Assembly (NCBI GenBank): GCA_947498055.1
Contig: CANMJA010000039.1
Span: 1-38,784, forward strand
Source of the DNA: an uncultured Tenacibaculum sp.
GTDB lineage: Bacteria; Bacteroidota; Bacteroidia; Flavobacteriales; Flavobacteriaceae
Direction of reading: 5' to 3'
Length of the DNA stretch: 38,784 nt
The translations under genes were made by a program, and so were the position numbers. The notes beneath the pieces are model-generated. The model worked only from the letters and a program-made list of their open reading frames with translations, was not told the origin of the DNA and ran no database searches. Positions 32,801 through 38,784 of the stretch are shown in pieces; the stretch's first letter is position 1; each line of letters starts with the position of its first letter.

Positions 32801-33625
32801 TTAATTCACAATTATAAAATAAAGGTAAACGATTTACAAGGAGTTTTACGTCGTGAGAAGTTTACAATTTCTGTAGGAGATGAATTACCAGCTGGTATTT
32901 TAAAACTTGCTAAAATTTACATCGCTAAAAAACGTAAACTAAAGGTAGGAGATAAGATGGCAGGACGACATGGTAACAAAGGTATTGTTGCTAGAATCGT
33001 TCGTCAAGAAGATATGCCTTTCTTAGAAGACGGAACACCAGTTGATATTGTATTAAACCCATTAGGGGTACCATCTCGTATGAATATTGGTCAAATTTAT
33101 GAAACTGTTCTTGGTTGGGCAGGTGAAAAATTAGGTCAGAAATATGCAACGCCAATTTTTGATGGAGCATCTTTAGATGAGATTAACGGAATAACAGATA
33201 AGGCAGGAATACCAAGATTTGGACATACTTATCTATATGATGGAGGTACAGGACAACGATTTGACCAAAGAGCAACAGTTGGTATTATTTATATGATTAA
33301 GTTAGGTCACATGATTGAAGATAAAATGCATGCGCGTTCTATTGGACCTTACTCATTAATTACGCAACAACCATTAGGAGGTAAAGCTCAATTTGGAGGT
33401 CAACGTTTTGGAGAGATGGAAGTTTGGGCATTGGAAGCATATGGTGCATCTAGTATTTTACGTGAGATTTTAACAGTTAAATCTGATGATGTATTAGGTA
33501 GAGCTAAAGCTTACGAGAGCATTGTAAAAGGAGAGCCAATGCCAGAACCTGGTTTACCAGAATCATTTAACGTATTAATGCATGAACTTAAAGGTTTAGG
33601 TTTAGACGTTAAATTAGAAGAATAA
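29816..33625 (+). CDS. rpoB: RNA polymerase beta subunit
   Basis: 1269 residues with the conserved beta blocks, for example FGTNQLSQFMDQTNPLAEIT and HKRRLSALGPGGLSRERAG (rifampicin pocket), GRNMKVAFMPWKGYNFEDA and MAGRHGNKGIV. The only sensible start is TTG at 29816 (then ATTKTTERINF); no in-frame ATG is near. It follows a 223-nt gap with a hairpin after rplL and is followed by rpoC after 147 nt, an unusually long rpoB-rpoC gap that holds another hairpin. Confidence 0.97.
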   Translation: MATTKTTERINFASSKIGADYPDFLDIQIKSFQDFFQLQTKAEERGEEGLYKTFMDNFPITDTRNQFVLEFLDYFVDPPRYSIQECIERGLTHSVPLKARLKLYCTDPEHEDFETIVQDVYLGTIPYMTGSGTFIINGAERVVVSQLHRSPGVFFGQSFHANGTKLYSARVIPFKGSWIEFATDINQVMYAYIDRKKKLPVTTLFRAIGFERDKDILEIFDLAEEVKVSKAGLKKVLGRKLAARVLKTWHEDFVDEDTGEVVSIERNEIIFDRDTILDKEHVDEIIDAGAKTILLHKEDNLLADYAIIHNTLQKDPTNSEKEAVEHIYRQLRNAEPPDEETARGIIDKLFFSEQRYNLGEVGRFRMNTKLQLNEDIDQKVLTKNDIITIVKYLIELINSKAEVDDIDHLSNRRVRTVGEQLAGQFGVGLARMARTIRERMNVRDNEVFTPIDLINAKTLSSVINSFFGTNQLSQFMDQTNPLAEITHKRRLSALGPGGLSRERAGFEVRDVHYTHYGRLCPIETPEGPNIGLISSLAVYAKVNPMGFIETPYNKVNDGTVTSDEPIYLSAEEEEGMKFAQSNIPVNAEGKIDRDKVIAREEGDFPVVTPEVVNYMDVAPNQIASISASLIPFLEHDDANRALMGSNMMRQAVPLLRPESPIVGTGLERRVARDSRILINAEGSGVVEYVDANKVTIKYDRTDEERLVSFDPDEKSYNLIKFRKTNQGTNINLKPIVEKGDRVEKGQVLCEGYATQQGELALGRNMKVAFMPWKGYNFEDAIVISERVVKEDIFTSVHIDEYSLDVRDTKLGAEELTNDIPNVSEEATKDLDENGMIRIGAEVKPGDILIGKITPKGESDPTPEEKLLRAIFGDKAGDVKDASLKASPSLKGVVIDKKLFKRAVKDKNKRARDKEAVAKLEASFVSKFDELKDYLIEKLFGLISGKTSQGIYNDLGEEVLPKGKKFTQKMLNSVDDFTHLSGTWTTDKDLNKLVVELIHNYKIKVNDLQGVLRREKFTISVGDELPAGILKLAKIYIAKKRKLKVGDKMAGRHGNKGIVARIVRQEDMPFLEDGTPVDIVLNPLGVPSRMNIGQIYETVLGWAGEKLGQKYATPIFDGASLDEINGITDKAGIPRFGHTYLYDGGTGQRFDQRATVGIIYMIKLGHMIEDKMHARSIGPYSLITQQPLGGKAQFGGQRFGEMEVWALEAYGASSILREILTVKSDDVLGRAKAYESIVKGEPMPEPGLPESFNVLMHELKGLGLDVKLEE

Positions 33626-33632
33626 AAAAGAT

Positions 33633-33670
33633 AATCAAGATTATTATTTGTAAAAATAATAATCTTGATT
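33633..33670 (+). terminator. Long hairpin between rpoB and rpoC
   Basis: AATCAAGATTATTATTT and AAATAATAATCTTGATT form a perfect 17-bp stem with a 4-nt loop just after the rpoB stop. No T-run follows directly, so pausing or RNA processing is as likely as termination. Confidence 0.5.
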
Positions 33671-33772
33671 TCAGTGTTTATAATTTTATATCAACAGCAG
33701 TAAGCTATATACTTTTAAATTTAGTATAAAAGTGATAGCAAAAGCTTAAAGCATTTTGCAAAGCAAAATATT

Positions 33773-36700
33773 ATGGCAAGAAAGAACGAAAAATACACTG
33801 TTAAAAAATTTAACAAAATTTCAATAGGTTTAGCATCACCAGAATCTATATTAGAAGCATCTAAAGGTGAAGTTTTAAAACCTGAAACAATTAATTACCG
33901 TACACACAAACCAGAAAGAGATGGATTGTTTTGTGAGCGAATTTTTGGTCCTGTAAAAGATTATGAATGTGCTTGTGGTAAATATAAGAGAATTCGTTAC
34001 AAAGGAATCGTTTGTGATCGTTGTGGTGTTGAAGTTACTGAAAAGAAAGTACGTAGAGATAGAGTAGGACATATTAATTTAGTAGTACCTGTTGCTCATA
34101 TTTGGTATTTTAGATCTTTACCAAACAAAATGGGGTACTTATTAGGATTACCATCTAAGAAGTTAGATATGATTATTTACTACGAACGTTACGTAGTAAT
34201 TCAGCCAGGTGATGCTAAAAACTCAGAAGGAGAACCATTACAAAAATTAGATTTCTTAACGGAAGAAGAGTATTTAGATATTATAGATGCCTTACCTCAA
34301 GAAAATCAATATTTAGAAGATAATGACCCTACTAAATTCATCGCAAAGATGGGGGCAGAATGTCTAATTGATTTATTAGCTCGTATAGATTTAAATGAGT
34401 TATCATATCAATTAAGACATAAAGCGAATACAGAAACGTCTAAACAACGTAAAAATGAGGCTCTTAAAAGATTAAATGTAGTAGAAGCATTTAGAGATTC
34501 TCAAAAGAATAGAGATAACAGACCTGAATGGATGATTATGAAAGTAGTTCCGGTAATACCACCAGAATTACGTCCATTAGTACCATTAGATGGTGGTCGT
34601 TTTGCTACTTCTGATTTGAATGATTTATACCGTCGTGTAATTATTCGTAACAACCGTTTAAAAAGATTAATGGAGATTAAAGCTCCTGAAGTAATCTTAA
34701 GAAATGAGAAGCGTATGTTACAAGAATCAGTAGATTCATTATTTGATAATACACGTAAATCTTCAGCAGTAAAAACAGAGTCGAATAGACCATTAAAGTC
34801 ATTATCTGATAGTTTAAAAGGGAAGCAAGGACGTTTCCGTCAAAACTTATTAGGTAAGCGTGTGGATTACTCTGCACGTTCTGTAATTGTTGTTGGACCA
34901 GAATTAAGATTATTTGAATGTGGATTGCCAAAAGATATGGCAGCTGAACTTTATAAGCCTTTTGTTATACGTAAGTTAATTGAAAGAGGTATCGTAAAAA
35001 CAGTGAAATCTGCAAAGAAAATTATAGATAGAAAAGAACCTGTTGTTTGGGATATTCTTGAAAACGTAATTAAAGGACACCCAGTTTTATTAAACCGTGC
35101 TCCTACGTTACACCGTTTAGGTATTCAAGCATTTCAGCCAAAATTAATTGAAGGGAAAGCAATTCGTTTACACCCACTTGCTTGTTCTGCCTTTAATGCC
35201 GATTTCGATGGAGATCAAATGGCAGTACATTTACCTTTAGGACCAGAAGCTATTTTAGAAGCTCAAATATTAATGCTAGGTTCTAACAATATTTTGAATC
35301 CTGCAAATGGAGCTCCTATTACTGTACCTTCTCAGGATATGGTATTAGGTTTATACTACATGACTAAAGAAAGAAAGTCAACTCCTGAAGTACCTATAAA
35401 GGGAGAAGGTTTAACTTTTTATTCTCCAGAAGAAGTAATTATAGCTTTAAATGAAGGAAAAGTAGACTTAAATGCAGGAATAAAAGTTCGTACAAAAGAT
35501 ATCGAAGAAGGCAAATCTGTCACTAAAATAATAGGAACTACTGTTGGTAGAGTTTTATTTAATGAAGTAGTGCCAGAAGAAGCTGGATATATAAATGAAG
35601 TTTTAACTAAAAAATCTTTAAGAGGAATTATTGGTGATGTTTTAAAAGTTACAGATATACCTGCAGTTGGAGACTTTTTAGATCAAATTAAAAATATGGG
35701 ATATAAATTTGCCTTCCAAGGTGGTTTATCATTCTCATTAGGAGATATCATTATTCCTAAAGAAAAGCATACGATGATTGCGGAAGCTAATAAAGAAGTG
35801 GATGGAATTGTTATGAACTATAACATGGGTATGCTTACTCAAAAAGAAAGATATAATCAGGTAATTGATATTTGGGGTAGAACCAATAATCAATTAACAG
35901 AATTATCTATGAAGCGTCTTAGAGAAGATCAACAAGGATTTAACTCTGTATTTATGATGTTAGATTCTGGAGCTCGTGGATCTAAGGAGCAAATACGTCA
36001 GTTAACAGGTATGCGTGGTCTTATGGCTAAGCCTAAGAAATCAACTGCTGGAGGTGGAGAGATTATTGAAAATCCAATTCTTTCTAACTTTAAAGAAGGA
36101 CTTTCGATTTTAGAATACTTTATTTCTACACACGGTGCTCGTAAAGGTCTTGCCGATACCGCATTAAAAACTGCAGATGCAGGGTATTTAACTCGTCGTT
36201 TAGTTGATGTTTCTCAAGATGTTATTGTAAACGAAGAGGATTGTGGAACATTAAGAGGATTAGAGGTATTACCTTTAAAGAAAGATGATGAAATAGTAGA
36301 ATCTTTAGGAGCTAGAATTGAAGGTAGAGTTTCTTTACATGATGTTTATGCACCTAACTCAGAAGATTTAATACTTTCAGCTGGGCAGTTAATTACTGAA
36401 GATTTAGCAAAAGCTGTTGAAAAGGCAAATATTTCTCGAGTTGAAGTACGTTCTCCATTAACATGTGAATCTAAAAGAGGAATTTGTGCTCAGTGTTATG
36501 GTAAGAGTTTATCTACCGCTAAAAAAGTACAAAGAGGTGAAGCAGTTGGTGTAATTGCAGCACAATCTATTGGAGAGCCAGGTACACAGTTAACATTACG
36601 TACGTTCCACGTTGGAGGGGTTGCTAGTACAACATCTTCAGATAATAAATTGATTTCTAAATTTGATGGAAATATCAAAATAGAAGATTTACGTACAGTT

Positions 36701-38044
36701 AAAGGTAAAGATGCAGCAGGAGAAGTTGTTGATATTGTAATTTCTCGTACTGCTGAAATGAAAATTTTAGATAAGAAAACAGGAATTACTCTTAGTACTA
36801 ATAACATTCCTTATGGTTCTATCATTTTTGATAAAGATAGAAAGACGATAAAGAAAGATGATGAAGTTTGTCAATGGGATCCATTTAATGGTGTAATTGT
36901 TTCTGAATTTTCAGGAAATGTTAAGTTTGATAACTTAGAACAAGGTATTAACTACTCTGTAGAAGTAGATGAACAAACAGGTTTCCAAGAGAAAGTAATT
37001 ACAGATTCTAAAAATAAAAAGATCATTCCTTCAATTATTATAGAAGATGCAGACGGAAATGCATTAAGATCTTATAGTTTACCTGTAGGTGCTCACTTAA
37101 TGATTGATAACGGAGACAAAGTTGAAGAAGGAAAAACATTAGTTAAAATTCCTCGTAGAGCTGGTAAAGCTGGTGATATTACAGGAGGTTTACCTCGTGT
37201 AACGGAATTATTTGAAGCACGTAACCCTTCTAATCCTGCTGTTGTAGCTGAAATAGATGGAGTTGTATCTTTCGGGAAAATTAAGCGTGGTAATCGTGAA
37301 ATTATAGTAGAGTCTAAGACGGATGAGATTAAGAAATATTTAGTAAAATTATCTAATCAAATCTTAGTTCAAGAAAATGATTTTATTAAAGCAGGAATGC
37401 CATTATCTGATGGAGCTACTACACCAGCAGATATTTTAAGAATTAAAGGACCTTCTGCCGTTCAAGAATATTTAGTAAATGAAATACAAGATGTATATCG
37501 TTTACAAGGTGTAAAAATTAATGATAAGCATTTTGAGGTAGTGGTACGTCAGATGATGCGTAAAGTAAAAATTATAGATTCTGGAGATACACTATTTTTA
37601 GAAAATCAATTAGTTCATAAAAACGATTTTATCGAGGATAATGATAAAATTTACGGAATGAAAGTAGTTGAAAACTCTGGAGATTCAGATAACTTAAAAG
37701 AAGGGCAATTAGTAACTGCTCGTCAATTAAGAGATGAAAATTCAATTTTACGTAGAGCAGATAAAAATTTAGTAGAAGCAAGAGAAGCACAACCAGCTAC
37801 TGCCGAGCAAGTATTGCAAGGTATTACAAGAGCATCTTTACAAACTAAATCGTTTATCTCTGCAGCTTCTTTCCAAGAAACAACAAAAGTTCTTAACGAA
37901 GCAGCAGTTAATGGTAAAATAGATGATCTAGAAGGATTAAAAGAAAATGTTATTGTAGGTAAACGTATTCCAGCAGGTACTGGTATTCGAAGCTACGAAA
38001 AGATTATCGTTGGTCCTAAAGACGAAATAGAACAAAGTTTATAA
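33773..38044 (+). CDS. rpoC: RNA polymerase beta' subunit
   Basis: 1423 residues. The N-terminal zinc ribbon (CACGKYKRI...CDRCGVEV), the catalytic NADFDGDQMAVH with three Asp that bind Mg, the second zinc site (CGTLRG...CESKRGICAQCYG) and the trigger-loop area are all present. The last ~60 residues (RIPAGTGIRSYEKIIVGPKD) are typical of Bacteroidota. A strong terminator follows. Confidence 0.98.
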   Translation: MARKNEKYTVKKFNKISIGLASPESILEASKGEVLKPETINYRTHKPERDGLFCERIFGPVKDYECACGKYKRIRYKGIVCDRCGVEVTEKKVRRDRVGHINLVVPVAHIWYFRSLPNKMGYLLGLPSKKLDMIIYYERYVVIQPGDAKNSEGEPLQKLDFLTEEEYLDIIDALPQENQYLEDNDPTKFIAKMGAECLIDLLARIDLNELSYQLRHKANTETSKQRKNEALKRLNVVEAFRDSQKNRDNRPEWMIMKVVPVIPPELRPLVPLDGGRFATSDLNDLYRRVIIRNNRLKRLMEIKAPEVILRNEKRMLQESVDSLFDNTRKSSAVKTESNRPLKSLSDSLKGKQGRFRQNLLGKRVDYSARSVIVVGPELRLFECGLPKDMAAELYKPFVIRKLIERGIVKTVKSAKKIIDRKEPVVWDILENVIKGHPVLLNRAPTLHRLGIQAFQPKLIEGKAIRLHPLACSAFNADFDGDQMAVHLPLGPEAILEAQILMLGSNNILNPANGAPITVPSQDMVLGLYYMTKERKSTPEVPIKGEGLTFYSPEEVIIALNEGKVDLNAGIKVRTKDIEEGKSVTKIIGTTVGRVLFNEVVPEEAGYINEVLTKKSLRGIIGDVLKVTDIPAVGDFLDQIKNMGYKFAFQGGLSFSLGDIIIPKEKHTMIAEANKEVDGIVMNYNMGMLTQKERYNQVIDIWGRTNNQLTELSMKRLREDQQGFNSVFMMLDSGARGSKEQIRQLTGMRGLMAKPKKSTAGGGEIIENPILSNFKEGLSILEYFISTHGARKGLADTALKTADAGYLTRRLVDVSQDVIVNEEDCGTLRGLEVLPLKKDDEIVESLGARIEGRVSLHDVYAPNSEDLILSAGQLITEDLAKAVEKANISRVEVRSPLTCESKRGICAQCYGKSLSTAKKVQRGEAVGVIAAQSIGEPGTQLTLRTFHVGGVASTTSSDNKLISKFDGNIKIEDLRTVKGKDAAGEVVDIVISRTAEMKILDKKTGITLSTNNIPYGSIIFDKDRKTIKKDDEVCQWDPFNGVIVSEFSGNVKFDNLEQGINYSVEVDEQTGFQEKVITDSKNKKIIPSIIIEDADGNALRSYSLPVGAHLMIDNGDKVEEGKTLVKIPRRAGKAGDITGGLPRVTELFEARNPSNPAVVAEIDGVVSFGKIKRGNREIIVESKTDEIKKYLVKLSNQILVQENDFIKAGMPLSDGATTPADILRIKGPSAVQEYLVNEIQDVYRLQGVKINDKHFEVVVRQMMRKVKIIDSGDTLFLENQLVHKNDFIEDNDKIYGMKVVENSGDSDNLKEGQLVTARQLRDENSILRRADKNLVEAREAQPATAEQVLQGITRASLQTKSFISAASFQETTKVLNEAAVNGKIDDLEGLKENVIVGKRIPAGTGIRSYEKIIVGPKDEIEQSL

Positions 38045-38056
38045 TTAAATAATATT

Positions 38057-38084
38057 AAAGCCTCTATTTTATAGAGGCTTTTTT
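38057..38084 (+). terminator. Terminator of the rpoBC operon
   Basis: AAAGCCTCTAT pairs with ATAGAGGCTTT and ends in six T, 13 nt after the rpoC stop. Confidence 0.9.
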
Positions 38085-38103
38085 ATGAAAAAAGTATTGA
38101 AAT

Positions 38104-38412
38104 ATGGGAGATCATAAAGAACCACAAATTAATATAGAATTAGATCAAGAAATTGCGGAAGGAACATATAGTAACTTAGCAATTATTAATCATTCAGTAT
38201 CTGAGTTTATTGTAGATTTTATTAATATAATGCCAGGAGTTCCAAAAGCAAAAGTAAAATCGAGGATTATTTTAACACCACAACATGCTAAACGATTAAC
38301 AAAGGCATTGGTTGATAATGTAAAGAAATTTGAGCAAGCTCATGGAGAAATTAAAGATTATGAACAGCCTCCTATTCCTATGAATTTTGGAGGGACAACA
38401 GGAGAAGCTTAA
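38104..38412 (+). CDS. DUF3467 domain-containing protein
   Basis: A 102-residue cytoplasmic protein of the DUF3467 family, recognised by LDQEIAEGTYSNLAIINHS and FIVDFINIMPGVPKAKVKSR, then LTPQHAKRLTKAL. Function is unknown; as I recall it commonly follows rpoC in Bacteroidota, which suggests a housekeeping role. It lies just beyond the rpoC terminator and has its own terminator. Confidence 0.85.
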   Translation: MGDHKEPQINIELDQEIAEGTYSNLAIINHSVSEFIVDFINIMPGVPKAKVKSRIILTPQHAKRLTKALVDNVKKFEQAHGEIKDYEQPPIPMNFGGTTGEA

Positions 38413-38452
38413 AACAAAAAACTAGATATTTAATATCTAGTTTTTTGTTTTT
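38413..38452 (+). terminator. Terminator of the DUF3467 gene
   Basis: AAAACAAAAAACTAGATAT pairs with ATATCTAGTTTTTTGTTTT around a short TTTA loop, directly after the stop codon. Confidence 0.85.
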
Positions 38453-38501
38453 AGTACATATTTTTTTTAAAAAAGAAAAAACAATATGTATGAAAGTTTT
38501 A

Positions 38502-38509
38502 TATATTTG
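38502..38509 (+). promoter_or_regulatory. Promoter -7 box near the right edge
   Basis: TATATTTG followed by C fits TAnnTTTG. Just downstream, AAGAAGTT (38515-38522) and AACTTCTT (38557-38564, then TTTC) could pair around a 34-nt loop. A short transcript or a leader of a gene outside the window is possible; the 14-codon frame MDLLLKCNFFFNQT lies inside. Confidence 0.4.
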
Positions 38510-38702
38510 CAGTGAAGAAGTTCATAATGAAATAGATGGATTTATTGTTGAAATGTAACTTCTTTTTCAACCAAACCTAACTACACTATAAAAATTTATA
38601 TATTAATTTTTTACGAACCAATTTTTTGGAAGTAAATAATTTATTCACATACAGTAATGTTTTTATAAATTGAATAAAAATATACGTATCGAGAATTAAT
38701 GA

Positions 38703-38784
38703 TTATTATATGATTTAACAACATCGAATTACAGTAATTACAACTCAGGGACATATGAATTAATGTTACGCTGGGACATATTTA
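38703..38784 (+). pseudogene. Possible C-terminal remnant of a PorP/SprF-like membrane protein
   Basis: After a TGA at 38700 an open frame without a start codon reads LLYDLTTSNYSNYNSG then TYELMLRWDIF to the window edge. The pattern YDxTTS...NYNSGTYELMLR resembles the last strands of PorP/SprF-type outer-membrane proteins of the type IX secretion system, from memory. It may be a fragment, or coding sequence joined by a frameshift outside the window. Confidence 0.3.

Noticed and set aside
38748..38781. Direct repeat GGGACATAT (38748-38756 and 38773-38781) as a possible mobile-element end
   Set aside because: The repeats fall in different reading frames of a plausible protein tail, are short, and there is no inverted repeat or transposase nearby.

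Overview
The window is a chromosomal segment of a low-GC marine-type Bacteroidota, most likely a Flavobacteriaceae member (Tenacibaculum/Polaribacter-like; genus inferred from protein style only). Signs are the TAnnTTTG-type promoters, a fused alpha/beta E1 dehydrogenase, ribosomal protein S21 behind an almost lone strong Shine-Dalgarno, an outer-membrane M1-like protein and many AT-rich hairpin terminators. No insertion sequence, phage gene or CRISPR array is visible.

Layout: (i) 1-6.4 kb, minus strand: a 2-oxoacid dehydrogenase E1 fusion, a degenerate M1-peptidase-like protein with a barrel-like C-terminus, and a LOG-family nucleotide hydrolase. (ii) 6.4-13.8 kb, the accessory region: three double-glycine-leader, cysteine-rich small peptides and one decayed copy, all on the minus strand, flank a TPR-CHAT peptidase and a divergent ECF sigma/TPR anti-sigma pair. 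(iii) 13.8-24.8 kb, housekeeping: uvrA, a PspC-domain protein, an RmlD-like reductase, an alanine/glycine symporter, an HhH protein, an acyl-CoA dehydrogenase, a lipoprotein alpha-amylase of archaeal (GH13_7-like) type, rpsU, a Xer-type recombinase and raiA. (iv) 24.8-38.4 kb: tRNA-Thr/Tyr/Gly/Thr, tuf, tRNA-Trp, secE-nusG-rplKAJL-rpoBC, then a DUF3467 protein; a short PorP/SprF-like remnant lies at the right edge.

The most unusual content is in (ii). Each intact peptide gene is preceded by the same 35-36-nt element that can fold as a compact H-type pseudoknot (two 6-bp stems, AAA loop 1, no loop 2, 8-9-nt loop 3). All three stem differences between copies keep pairing through G-U wobbles only in RNA transcribed in the peptide-gene direction, which points to a structured 5' leader RNA. 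Two of the peptide cassettes are tandem duplicates that carried along the 3' end of uvrA, leaving a uvrA pseudogene between them; leader, 5' leader RNA and terminator positions are kept while the core peptide has diverged.

The TPR-CHAT protein has a signal peptide, both CHAT catalytic residues and a C-terminal membrane anchor, so its peptidase domain should face the periplasm, the same side as the TPR part of the neighbouring anti-sigma factor. This suggests, as inference, a protease-controlled sigma-factor switch. Whether the peptides belong to that circuit cannot be told from this window; no dedicated peptide exporter is present here.
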